A stretch of 64,000 nucleotides of DNA, taken from the NCBI GenBank assembly GCA_977006965.1, contig OZ345358.1, forward strand, positions 1,860,001-1,924,000, read 5' to 3'. Shown here piece by piece: positions 50,651-62,833 of this stretch (the stretch's first letter is position 1; each line of letters starts with the position of its first letter). The stretch is from Phymatolithon calcareum. Lineage: Eukaryota > Rhodophyta > Florideophyceae > Hapalidiales. The notes below the pieces were generated by a model, which saw only the letters and a program-made list of their open reading frames with translations, was not told the DNA's origin and did no database searches. The translations under genes were made by a program, and so were the position numbers.

Positions 50651-51589
50651 GCAGTACAATGAACAGGAGACGCACAACGCTGGCCCTCTTTCATTTGACC
50701 AAATGTGCCAAATAAATCTTGGCCGTAGAAATGTTTCTAGCCAATGTGGTTTCTAGCCGAGCTGCCCATATGAAGGACTAAGCTTTCACGGAAGACGTCA
50801 AATGTTTGTTAATATTTTGGCATGGTCTTCCATGTGTGTACACACAATAGCATTGCACACGAACTGAATATTGTTGATGCAAAGCCTGCGTTAAGAAGAG
50901 GAAATGAAGATTATTTAAACATACCAACGCATATCAGGCGATTGGGCAACTTTCATTCATTCCTTCATTCATTCCTTTTCCTCTAGTGGGGCTAGCAACG
51001 ATTCGAGGGCGTAAGTCTCTTCCATTCTATCCTGCCGTTATTTGTGGATTGCGGGTGTCACGTAGTCTAGAGAGGTACCAAAACCTATCTCTCGTCCATA
51101 CGCCAGCGTTGTGTAAATGGGTTCAAGCAGCACCAAGAACTTTGTATACTCGTATTACTTTGTCTTGATTCCGCTCTGGTCGAAATTGTGCCTTCGAACA
51201 AGTTATGAATTCCATGTGCAGGCTTACCCTCACTGAGGCAAGTGGCAGTACAAGTGCCAGGTACTGAGCGAACTACGCTTATAAGTTCTACAAGAGCCCA
51301 AGCTGAGCCAAGACTTAGCTACTCGGGGCGAACTATTCATCAAGCATCGATCAAAAAAGCATTCCTGAGCCACCAGACAGGTCAATGTACCACTGTTTCG
51401 GACACTGTCCCTGTTCCTACGCCTGCCCAGGAGGCAGGAAGGAAAGTACTGCAGGACCTTTGAGCAACTGCTCCCCAATACTCCCCTGTATTCTTGTGTA
51501 TAGAAACACAAAATTTGCGAGCAAAGACAACTTTATTATTTTTTACGTTCGAGGGCTTTTTCTTTTCGCACAAAAGAGGAAACTTTTTT
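50651..51589. other. No gene recognised
   Basis: Short frames only. A few 'cattcattcc' microsatellite units lie at about 50953-50978. Confidence 0.5.
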
Positions 51590-51660
51590 TGACAAGTTTA
51601 TGACTTTTAAATAAGCCCCACAGTGTTACGAATAACGATAGGGTAGCTCTTCTCTTATGT
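51590..51660 (-). mobile_element. LINE-like 3' tail, minus strand
   Basis: On the minus strand it reads 'cactgtggggcttatttaaa' then 'agtcat', like the shared tail of the G/H families. It is short and decayed. Confidence 0.45.
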
Positions 51661-51799
51661 TTGGTCATCTGTCTGAGCCCGTAGCATGTACAGTACTGCT
51701 GCTTCCCGAATTTCGTTTCCCAATTTACTGCTTTGTTCGGATATGAATACAAACTGTAGGCATGACAAGGAAAGGATAGAACACAAAAAAATGCATCAG

Positions 51800-52412
51800 G
51801 CTTTTCAAAGCATTACTCAGGCCGGTATATGAGTACGCCGTGCATATAACTCCCGACACAATCCGAGTATCGAGAGCAGCAGTGCAAGTCCAAAAGGACA
51901 TCGCAACGATACTGTTTGGAAAGTGGGCAGGGCGGCACTGGAGAAGACTAATGAAGCTATGCCAAATAGAACCATGGGAGTTTCGCCGACAGCACCTGCT
52001 CTCGAAGTTAACGCGAAGACTTAGGAAGGTTGTGGAGGAGACCCGCGACGCGGGGGCAGAGCTGAAACTCGAGACGCTGGACTGCACACCAACCGATATC
52101 CAAGACAGGAGTGCCCTCCGACTAGCCTGGGAACAACAAGAAGAACGGCGCGCTAGGAAAATTACATTTTCCAAGAATGGTCTACCGCACCAAGCAGTGA
52201 GGATGTAAGAAAGCAGGCTCAGAATTCTTTGTGCAAGATGGTTTGTAGGTCAGTTTCCAAGAAATCCTCTGAAGTTAATAGAAGAAATGGGCAGTCAAGG
52301 AGCATGGGCAATTAGAATACTGAAGAGCATCCTGAGGAAGCCAACATGGACCCCCACAGAGGAGACCAACGTGGGCCGAGCCATCGACGCGATACTAAGT
52401 AATTCTGATTAA
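51800..52412 (+). pseudogene. LINE ORF2 C-terminal pseudogene
   Basis: Plus-strand codons read YEYAVHITPDTIRVSRAAVQ-like text, LFGKWAGRHWRRLMKLCQIE, RRQHLLSKLTRRLRK and, after stops, RILCARWFVGQFPRNPLKL and AIDAILSNSD. The order matches the thumb and C-terminal regions of the LINEs in this window (WEYALHVTPWT..., LCKITPPEIRR..., FGRFPP, LDKLL). It has several stops and frame breaks and forms a separate, older lineage. Confidence 0.6.
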
Positions 52413-52439
52413 GGAACCGAAATTTCGAGTGCAGTAGAA

Positions 52440-53270
52440 TGCTTCTTTCTTTCTTTCTTTTATTGCGGGATTTATCAGAGCTGGTAAACAACTCCACATC
52501 CTTACGGCTCCAGTAGACTTAACAGATACGAGTGGTACTTGATGTCACAACAGCTGCCCAAGCTGCACAATGTGCAGACCTTGGGGAAGCTTAACATCTA
52601 TATCGCTACATAGCCAATCTTCAGTCGCCGTCCTTCAAAGGGATGCCCCGGGTTGGAAACCATTTAGGACGCTCACGGTAGCTAGTCATCTCGCTGCCTT
52701 CTTTCATCTTCTTCTGTCTTCTCTCCCAGCTTCCTTGAGCGTTGCGGCACACCACTCAGGGCGGAATCCATGTACTACCATACTACCAGAAGGTGATAGT
52801 CTTCTCCCATGGGGAGGCCGGATCACAGCTCTTGCAAGTTCAAAAAAACCCTGCACTGTAGCGGGGAAAAATTCCTGACTGAGCTCTTGGTTCCTATCTG
52901 TGACGCACAGGTGAACGGGCCGGACCGGTATGATAGCCGGCCTGTATCAAATCCGCTTAAATTCGCAAGATTTTCTCGAAATCTTGCAACGGCGGGCTTG
53001 GGTCTGGCATTTCAAGTGTGGCAAGTTCTCGATTCGCCAAGTCCCTGGAGTGCGCGTTCACGATCGCGTCCGCCATTTCCGGCGGGATTACCGTCGGAAG
53101 GAGCGCTTTGTGCAGCTTTATCGCTGCGGCCACTTGCGCCGGCGCGGGCGCCCGCGCCCGCGCCGGAAACTTGTCTTTTTTCGTTTGTGGTCCGTTCGGT
53201 CCGGTCAAACCCTTCTCTAAGAAAGAAGGCGACTTTCCTCCAGTTGGGACACATAAATCCACTTAATTAC
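52440..53270 (-). mobile_element. Possible LINE-RH 3' end with (GAAA)n tail; unresolved ORF
   Basis: On the minus strand a run 'aaaagaaagaaagaaagaag' at 52440-52465 follows 'cccgcaat', like the tail of the RNase H element at 11391-11420. Farther up, a 101-codon minus frame (52957-53262) contains PAQVAAAIKLHKALLPTVI and MADAIVNAHSRDLANRELAT, helical and protein-like, but I cannot assign it. Everything between is broken. Confidence 0.35.
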
Positions 53271-54321
53271 GATACAAACTGTAGAATCATACTGTAAGGC
53301 CTACAGTACTGCCTCCTCTCCAAGCAACTCATACTCTTGAAATCAAGAAAGAGTACGAGCAACAGCCATGGCACAGAAGTGATCATTATTTACAGTATGA
53401 AAGAAATTTTGCAGTTCGACGAAGATCTGGACGGCAACAGTGCAAAGTTTGAAAGTTTGCACTTTCTGATCCACGACGGCGACAAGGGGGCTCGAAGGGA
53501 TTATTCGATCGAATAATACAATAAGTAGTCGACAGCTACAGCGTTTTAATTGGTCAAAATTCAACATATGTGATTTAGGACCTTTCTGACCCTGTGCACA
53601 CTGAGGCTCGTGAGAAATCGATGTGTCCCGAAACCCCTCAGAACTTAGCGGACATATCATACAGTATTGTAAATCTACAATAAACATCTCAAAACGGCAA
53701 TGGCGATTATTTTCAAACGATTCTATACAATTGTATGATACCTGTACGACACTAAGATCGGTTCGCTCTTCAATGGCTGCACGCACTGTTGCATGCCAAT
53801 TTCGACATCCGTGTGCGCTGTTGCGAACGAAGGAAGGAAGGAAGGAACGAACGAACGAACGTGTGGTCCGCGCGTTCACTCTCCGAGCGGCCGGGGAGAG
53901 GACTGGAATGGCATGCGTTGTGAAGGGCACTCGACATTTATTCTTTTTGAAACTTGATGTATGTTCTACAGTAATCTAAAGTAGTGAAGCAATCAATCAA
54001 TCCTAGTTGATGACCGCCCGCCTTGCAGAAAGTCGGCAGTGTCACCGCGAGATGATTTGCGTTCATTCGTTCGTTCCTTCGTTCCTTCGATCGTTCAAAT
54101 TGGTTCAATTTAGTTCTAGAATGGTACTTCTGCCGTTACGCTGCATAACTTCCCTCTCGAACGACCACGACGAAGACCAACCAACGAGCATGATATTACA
54201 AAAAGCCCAAGCACCCTCTCTCCCTCCCTCCCTCCCTCCCTCCCTCCCGTTCTTCTAACCTTACCGTTCCGTACCGTACCGTGCCGACCGAGCGCATGTA
54301 TCTCTGCACACCTTGACTCTT
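53271..54321. other. Gene-free, microsatellite-rich stretch
   Basis: It holds (GGAA)n/(GAAC)n at 53833-53862, TTCG/TTCC runs at 54063-54090 and (CTCC)n at 54221-54248. The 195-codon minus frame at 53343-53930 reads through one of these repeats and is not believed. No RNA gene is seen. Confidence 0.5.
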
Positions 54322-55057
54322 CTACATCTCCACGGAAGTATCATCGTCAACTACCGACGCCTCTGGTGTTCGATGCACCACCGACTGCATGCAAACTGCG
54401 CTCGCCTCGCGAATCACTCATTCTCACGTCAGTCATTAATCTCCAACACACGCAAGCAAGCAAAGCTTAAACCGCGGAAAACTTACCGGGACACACAATA
54501 GACGACAACAACCACTGTTGTATACACTGCGCGCGAAACACCCAACAAGAATAAAAATCAGAAACCCGTCCACAACATCCACAATCTCTCCCAAAAATCA
54601 TGCAACGCACCGAAGAATGGTACGCATGTCTGCACGGCAGCGTCCTTCGCCGCTCGCCCTTCACCACCCCTTCCAAACAGATACTACAGTCCTGCGTGCC
54701 ACCATCGCTCTCCTCCTGCACGGGCACTCGTTCCCGTCCCTTTCCGCGTGCCCTTCTTCGTCGCGGCGAGCGCCCAACAACGCACTCCGGCGCGCAACGG
54801 TCCAACTCTCTGCGCGACACGCCGGCGGCGCCGGGGCGTGCCTCAGACGCGGCCGCCAGCGCGGCAGAGGCCGCCATGGCATCTCCGGCTGCAACGGTTG
54901 CAAGAACTGTGCCCTCGCCGCCGGCGTACACCAGCTCGGGACGGAGCGAGCCGCCGTACTGGAAGAGAACCTCGCCGTCGCCGGCCGCGGGGTAGAGATA
55001 CACGTCGTGGTCCGAGTCGGCGGAGCGGCCGCGTCGTCTTCCGAAGCAGCACGCCAT
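54322..55057 (-). CDS. RING-H2 protein, three exons, 186 aa
   Basis: Exons are 55057-54611, 54526-54487 and 54395-54322. The ATG at 55055-55057 gives MACCFGRRRGRS. The unspliced frame holds only half a RING: CSICLEGV...LPCRHAYHSS. Removing an 84-base intron (54527-54610, GTGCGT...GCGCAG) brings CIQQWL next to it. Removing a 91-base intron (54396-54486, GTAAGT...GCGCAG) supplies CPVCMQ. The result is a perfect C-x2-C-x14-C-x-H-x2-H-x2-C-x10-C-x2-C. RING-H2 proteins are usually E3 ubiquitin ligases that recruit an E2 through this domain. The N-terminal ~115 residues are Ala/Gly/Arg-rich and unassigned; no membrane segment is seen. The Cys-Cys at residues 3-4 could be acylated (speculative). Intron 1 has no in-frame stop. 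Confidence 0.85.
54396..54486 (-). other. Intron 2 of the RING-H2 gene (91 nt)
   Basis: The donor is GTAAGT and the acceptor GCGCAG, with a TTAATGAC/CTGAC branch-like stretch about 30-40 nt before the acceptor. It interrupts the second Cys pair of the RING after CP plus one base. Confidence 0.8.
54527..54610 (-). other. Intron 1 of the RING-H2 gene (84 nt)
   Basis: The donor is GTGCGT and the acceptor GCGCAG, phase 0. Its length is a multiple of three and it has no stop, so retention would insert 28 residues between zinc ligands of the RING. Confidence 0.8.
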
Positions 55058-55300
55058 CTGTCCTTCCGCACGCACGCACACCGGACTGTCTGCGTGGGTG
55101 GGTGAGAGTTCGAGGGCCTGTTGCAGGGGGCAGGGGGCAGCGTGCGCGAGTTTGAAGAGCGTGGGGGGACGGAGGCAGAAAAAAAATTGAAAATCGCTTA
55201 CACCCCTGTAGGCATGTACTCATACGATACAGGGGTGGAGGAATTTGCTTTTGATTTCTACTGGGCATGCCCAATCTGCATCGAAGGAAGGCAGGACGGA
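55058..55300 (-). promoter_or_regulatory. Upstream region of the RING-H2 gene with a hairpin
   Basis: CACCCCTGTA (about 55200) and TACAGGGGTG (about 55228) form a perfect 10-bp inverted repeat with ~18 bases between, about 150 bp upstream of the ATG. Its role is unknown. No TATA box is obvious. Confidence 0.3.
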
Positions 55301-58300
55301 ATGGGATCGAGGCTGCCTGCCTGCCTGCCTGTTGTAGCCACGCCGTTGAGGTTGGTTGCTGTACAGTACAGTACCATATATAAATGCCGATCTACTGTAC
55401 AGTATATAAGAAAGTCCAAGCTTCAATTCGCTGCGTCAGCGGTAGGCTGCCGCGACGTCATGCATTGGTCCCCTGCGCCCCCGATCTTGGAGCAGGCGTC
55501 AGATTTGCCAAACCAAACCGCTGATTCGCCATGGGCAGGCAGTATCGCACACTTGGTCCGCTCCCGCGCACCTTGCTTCGTCATCCCTAAGCCTGTGCAT
55601 ATCGCCTTTCGTGGAAACAAACACACTGCGGCAGGGGATGGGGAGAAGACGATGCGGACGGACGGCAAAGTGATCGCTTCATGAGATTCACGACACTGGG
55701 CAATGCAATGCAATGCAAGTTGCACTCACTCACTACGAGTCACAAAATACAACCAACCAAGCAACAAGTTTATCTTCTCATTGCACCATCGATTACGGTG
55801 CAGTCGTTAAGCTCAGCTCTGTGGTGCCATGCCATGTTTTGTTTTGTTTTGTAACACCCGTATCGACAATCAAATTCGGCAAACAGCGTGCGTACGGTAC
55901 TTTCTGTAGCTATTCATCGGGCTAACTACAATGCAATAAACAATTCGCTCGAATCCAGGCAGCACCGCACAATGCCCACACTGGTTGGCACACAAATTGT
56001 GCATGCACGATGACGACACCATCATGGTGCAGTAAGTGCCCCACCCACATCCTCCGCGGCGCCACTGACCGTGCTTTCCTTTATCCCGTCGCCCACCACC
56101 GGAAGGTTGGTTGGCAAGTCAATTAATCCATCAATGACGTCTTGCGCAACCAACCAACCGACATGAAGTGACCCTGCCTGCCTGCCTGCCTGCCGTCAGC
56201 CATCCATCCATCAATATCTTTCCCCATGGGCTGAGGCTGAGTACATTTACGACCATCTGTACAGTAAATACGTCAGCGCTGTATTCGCCAACTCGTCTTT
56301 CGTAACCAACATCGATCGATCTCCATCGCTACTGTACAGTAGAATTCATTGCGTGAATTCTCAAAACTAAACTAATCTAATCTACACTGTCGTCCCAGGC
56401 AGGCAGGCAGGTCAGTGTGCGCAACATCACAATCCCTCGTTTTTCTCTTTGATATACCCCAACCCGAAGACTATTCCTGGACGGAGAAAACTTCCGCCCG
56501 CACGCCGACCGTCCGCATCTCGGCCTTAATTTACCTGTTCTCGCTCGATTCACAACCCAAAGTGCAATGCAAAGTCAAATTAACCAAACACGCATCCCCC
56601 CCGCGTTCCACTGCAACACTTCTTCTTCAAACGAACACAATCACTTGCACTGCACTGCACTACAGTAGGTTTAACACAAATGTTGTGACGTAAGAGGACC
56701 CGTGCCTCCTCCGCTCCCACCAACGTGCATTACCTTCCTTGCTTGCTTGCTTGGTTTTGCACCCAGTCCACTTGCGGTGCATAAAGCTTTGTTTGCGTCA
56801 CTAGGCGTGCTGGTGACGCGACGGACACATTCATTCATTCAATAATGACATGCTTGCTTGGGGTAGCGCCCGCCGCGTTTTATCTTGCCATTGCTACTTC
56901 TGCAGCTGCGGACTATCGTATCTTATCGCTATGCGAATTGCCTGTCGCTTATTTTGTTTTCTTTGTTGTATCCGCAGAACGTCCAGTGCAATGGTGAAGG
57001 TGAAGGTGCATCCTCTTGAGCGCAAAAGATCAACATCAGAAAACCAAATGAATGCCTACCTCATCCAAATTACAGATCACTTTCCCCACCACCTGTGTTC
57101 GTTCGTTCGTTCGTTCGTTGGCGTAACGCATTTCGGTCGGTCGGTCTTGACCTGGGTTGCCGAAACGACTTCAAAAGAATGTATATTGTACCACATTTAG
57201 GATGGATGGAGATCCATAAGAGCAATTGCCAAGGACAAACCGCTCGATTGCGTAACTTCTGCCCATCACGGACGCATCCTGTTCTTCCGCAATCCAATGC
57301 CTGTAACATTAACAGGAGGAATGTCAAAGTGAACACGGAGACGTCGCTAAACTTGAACTTGGCGCTTCGATGCAGTTTGACATTTCGCGACTTTCTCTCA
57401 CCGCGGTCGGTCTTACGATCCCAGATGACTACAGTACTTTACCAGCGCGTGCTGCCCCGCATGTGTCTCGATCGTCGCTACGCTGCCGAAGATGTGCACG
57501 TTCTCGCGCAGGCGCTGTGTACATGTACAAACGTTATCTGTTCTGCTGAGGCGATTAGGTCCTGCCTGCCTGCCTGCACCCGCTTCCGAGCATGCATTCA
57601 GGCGGCGAGACTAGGTGCGCGTGCGTCCCTCTCAACTGCACGCATGTGGCCCAGCTGGATGTAGATCTTCTCTTTTACCCGCTCCATTTCCAACAGAGAG
57701 CACTCTCGACCTGCTTCTTCCAACGCAACTCAGCATCTTGTTGCCATTCTTGACAATGACGCACGGACCCATGTGTGCGAGACGAAGCCGTTGTCAGCAT
57801 TGTGACGCGCTCCATGCTTCGATAGTCTGCTTCGTGCACAACTCCCATCCTTCAGAACAAAGCTTTTCCAGGGGGTCGCATTGCTGCTGGTGTAAGCACC
57901 AATGACGCCCGGACCAAGCCCTCAACGCCTGATGTGCACGCCACCACGCCATGGACGAATTACCGTAGACGACAGTGCATCACATGCCGTCCATGAAAGC
58001 GCGTCTAACACTCCATTCTCTTCCGACCGGTTGGTGTCGCTGCCTTGCGGGACAGTGATGGGGAAGAGAACCCTCCTGCGTCGGTTTCCTTTGTCGCGCG
58101 CTCCGCAAGTTGAGCAGAAATCTCACCGTGCAGTGGCTGGCGAACGGATTTGATAACCGTGAAAGAGTTGCTGGTGTGCGAAAAAGGGAAGGTAAGAGCG
58201 GTTTGGTCTTGCCTCACCGCGTGTTACATAATTTTGGACAACAATAAACCTCATTTTTTATGTGATTGTTTACTGTAGAACAATCCCCAACTGGATGCAC

Positions 58301-58640
58301 TGCACTGCAGTCTTCTTGGACGACTTTTGCTCACTGCGATGGGTTGAGATGCCGCTACTCTACCAAAATTAGGCAATGTAGTCTCTGGCTAAGGAAACCC
58401 ATCTATCAAATATCACCAACTTTCGCCCTCACACGGAGACATTGAAGTTGAGTTTACTTGCTCTTTCCCTATTGTGGCTTTTAAAACATACACGGGCCCC
58501 ACCCACATCACTCTCACTTGGGCCAAGGTAAAAGTAACAGTTGCTTTCCGTTCGTAAACGAAAAAGCCGGGCAAGTTCCCTCATTGTCCTGGTTTATTTT
58601 TCTTTTTCCTGGTCGAATGTCCCAACTATAGCCTTTAAAC
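55301..58640. other. Gene-poor region: tetranucleotide repeats and TACTGTACAGTA palindromes
   Basis: CCTG/CAGG runs lie at about 55315, 56175 and 56398. A TTCG run lies at about 57096-57118. TTGC and ATTC short runs occur elsewhere. TACTGTACAGTA occurs exactly at 55393-55404 and 56330-56341, with partial copies at 55358-55373 and 56256-56266. Open frames here (for example 55121-55684 and 57095-57664) cross repeats and lack domains. I see no gene. Confidence 0.5.
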
Positions 58641-58653
58641 TTTTTCAGGAACT

Positions 58654-58791
58654 ATGTCCGACGGTGCCGGCTACCTCCAACTGATGTTTATTCGTGTGAA
58701 GGAGAGCATCAAAAGTCTATATGAGGATCACCTGAAATGGTTTCACGTCTCAAACGCGCGACTAACTACAGTAGATCCCCACAACAATTGA
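58654..58791 (+). CDS. Candidate small ORF, 45 aa
   Basis: The ATG at 58654 opens MSDGAGYLQLMFIRVKES, then a charged, Tyr/Trp/His-containing stretch, with a stop at 58789-58791. A splice-acceptor-like 'aactttttcag' ends six bases before the ATG. A second mini-ORF (58813-58902, MAEQAVVSP...) follows in good ATG context. Either could be a small protein, an upstream ORF or an exon. I do not recognise them. Confidence 0.2.
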   Translation: MSDGAGYLQLMFIRVKESIKSLYEDHLKWFHVSNARLTTVDPHNN

Positions 58792-58903
58792 ACTTGGACA
58801 TGAAAGCAAACCATGGCAGAACAGGCAGTTGTGTCCCCCGTGCAATTAGAACTATGGTCACTTTTTGAAGCTTTACTTCGCTTACTAGGACCAAGGAAGT
58901 GAG

Positions 58904-59317
58904 AGTATTGACGACTTGAAAAGAAAGTCCTCTAGCCACTCAGTGCTGCGAACCGGTCAGATCGGTAAGCTCCAAATTTCTTTTCAGCTCGGCTCCCCTC
59001 GTGTTTCCCGAAAGCAATTTTTCACACTAGCATCGCCGTGATCACTGGTTGCGAAGACATTGTGCCGCAGTGTAGCCTGAGCTCAGGGTTCACGAGGCTG
59101 TAGTCCGGAAAGATAAAAATTGAAGCAAGCTAAGCCGCTAAAGCGATTTCTTCCATCATCCTGTTTCCGAGTCCCTCTACTTCGCCACTGCGAATCGCGG
59201 CGAGTTGTTAATCGCTGAAGGAGAAACTATTACCTTTAAAATTCTCGTCTAGATGTCGACATGTTCTACAAATAGAGGGTACGCAAAGAGTCATGAAAGA
59301 TGCAACCAACGCTCAGG
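58904..59317. other. 3' flank of threonine synthase; nothing else recognised
   Basis: No frame or RNA gene can be supported. It presumably holds the transcript end of the minus-strand gene to its right. Confidence 0.4.
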
Positions 59318-61316
<1,999 letters not shown>

Positions 61317-62612
61317 ATGGCGACGTCCCTGTTTGGGGAAGAGATGTGGGACACTCTGAAAAACAATCCTGAAACTGCGTCCCTTCTCGCCGACCCGGAG
61401 TTCAAGAAAATTCTCGAGGAGATCCGTACCAACCCATCTACACTCGGCCAGCACATCTCCGACCCCCGTGTCGGAACGATATTCACTGCGCTCGCCACCA
61501 ACAAGGCCTCATCGATGTCCTCCGGTCCTGCGGCCTCTGCATCCGCGCCGTCTGAAAACAAATCGGCCCCGCCACCACCACCACCCGCCGAGGAGGATCT
61601 ATCCACGCTATCGGAGGAAGAGAGGAACAAAAAGCTCGCTCTTCGCGCAAAAGAGGAGGGAAACGCGGCGTATAAGGCTCGCGACTTCCCCACCGCCATC
61701 GCGCAGTACACGACGGCCATCGAACTCGACCCCGATACTGTTTCTTTCCTCACCAACCGCGCTGCAGCGCGTCTAGAGTCCGGTGACATCGACGGATGCA
61801 TCTTGGACTGTCAGACAGCTGTGAAGACCAACACGGAGCGCCATCTTCGCACCGACTTCAAGATCATTGCGCGAGCATACGGCCGAATGGGTAATGCCTA
61901 TCTGAAACAAGAGAAATATGAGGAGGCGATCGACTCCTTCCAGAAAAGTTTGCTGGAGGCAAGCGATTCAAAGATTCAGCGGGCCATGAACGACGCGATC
62001 CGCACAAAGAAGAAGCGTGACGAGGAAGCATACATCGATCCGGTGTTGGCGAAACAAGAGAAGGATGAAGGCAACTTGTTATTCAAGGCCGCCGATTTCC
62101 CCGGCAGTATCAAGAAGTACACGGAAGCTATTAGACGTAATCCCGCCGACGCCATTCCATACTCCAACCGCGCTGCGGCCTATATGAAGCTCGGCGAGTT
62201 TCCCATGGCGCTCAAAGACTGCGACCGTTGCCTCGAGCTTGACCCTACCTACGTCAAGGCCTACGTTCGCAAGGGAAATATCCACTTCTTCATGAAGGAG
62301 TACCACAAGTGTCTCACCGTGTACGAAAAAGGTCTACAAATCGATCCGAATCACCGCGAATTGCGCCAGGGACTAATGAAGACGCAGATGAAAATTCAGG
62401 AACAGCAGGGATCTGGACAGGTGGACGAGGCGCAGGTACAACAGGCGATGCGAGACCCGGAGATTCAGCAAATTCTAGCGGACCCGGAGATTAATAACAT
62501 CCTCCGCCAAATGGAGCAGGACCCATCGTTCGCCGCGAAGGCCATGCGCAAGCCGGAGATTGCAAGCAAGGTTCAAAAGCTTATTGCCGCTGGTGTTCTT
62601 CGTACAGCCTGA
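61317..62612 (+). CDS. Hop/STI1-like Hsp70-Hsp90 co-chaperone lacking TPR1, 431 aa
   Basis: ATG at 61317. Residues 1-55 are an aspartate-proline (DP) domain (MWDTLKNNPETASLLADPEF, LGQHISDPRVG). A Pro run (84-90) follows. Residues ~103-232 form a first TPR block (AKEEGNAAYKARDFPTAIAQ) corresponding to TPR2A. Residues ~245-360 form a second block (DEGNLLFKAADFPGSIKKYT) corresponding to TPR2B. Residues ~370-431 are a second DP domain (AMRDPEIQQILADPEI). Canonical Hop has an additional N-terminal TPR1 that binds Hsp70, with which this protein starts too late to align. TPR2A normally binds the Hsp90 C-terminus. It acts in the cytosol in client transfer. It is intronless. Confidence 0.93.
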   Translation: MATSLFGEEMWDTLKNNPETASLLADPEFKKILEEIRTNPSTLGQHISDPRVGTIFTALATNKASSMSSGPAASASAPSENKSAPPPPPPAEEDLSTLSEEERNKKLALRAKEEGNAAYKARDFPTAIAQYTTAIELDPDTVSFLTNRAAARLESGDIDGCILDCQTAVKTNTERHLRTDFKIIARAYGRMGNAYLKQEKYEEAIDSFQKSLLEASDSKIQRAMNDAIRTKKKRDEEAYIDPVLAKQEKDEGNLLFKAADFPGSIKKYTEAIRRNPADAIPYSNRAAAYMKLGEFPMALKDCDRCLELDPTYVKAYVRKGNIHFFMKEYHKCLTVYEKGLQIDPNHRELRQGLMKTQMKIQEQQGSGQVDEAQVQQAMRDPEIQQILADPEINNILRQMEQDPSFAAKAMRKPEIASKVQKLIAAGVLRTA

Positions 62613-62833
62613 TCATTGAGACCGTTGAGCTGGCTACCTGTGGCTGCGATTGATGCGTCGTGTATGTAAGATGTATGGTAAAATAGTCTCTTGGTCGCCA
62701 TGTAGTGAAGAATTGCACCTTAAAATTCGAGAGCAACAATACTATCCGCGTCGAGTAAGCGGGTCTACAGAGGGACAAATACCTTATGACGATATCAGTA
62801 CGTCTATAGTACGCGCAAGCGCTTCCACGCATG
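62613..62833. terminator. Convergent 3' region
   Basis: 221 bp lie between the stop of the Hop-like gene and the stop of the minus-strand membrane protein. Both transcripts must end here. No textbook AATAAA is seen; 'ggtaaaatag' at about 62679 is the nearest A-rich string. Confidence 0.35.

Noticed and set aside
53343-53930. 195-codon minus frame
   Set aside because: The start region is a translated GAAC/GGAA microsatellite (RSFVRSF-type text) and the rest has no domain.
54518-55155. Several plus-strand and alternate minus frames of 130-195 codons
   Set aside because: They are shadows of the GC-rich RING-H2 first exon; none has a domain, whereas the minus frame completes a RING after splicing.
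55121-55684. 187-codon plus frame
   Set aside because: It crosses CCTG repeats and palindromes and has patchwork composition with no recognisable motif.
57095-57664. 189-codon plus frame
   Set aside because: It starts in a TTCG microsatellite (FVRSFVR) and lacks any domain.
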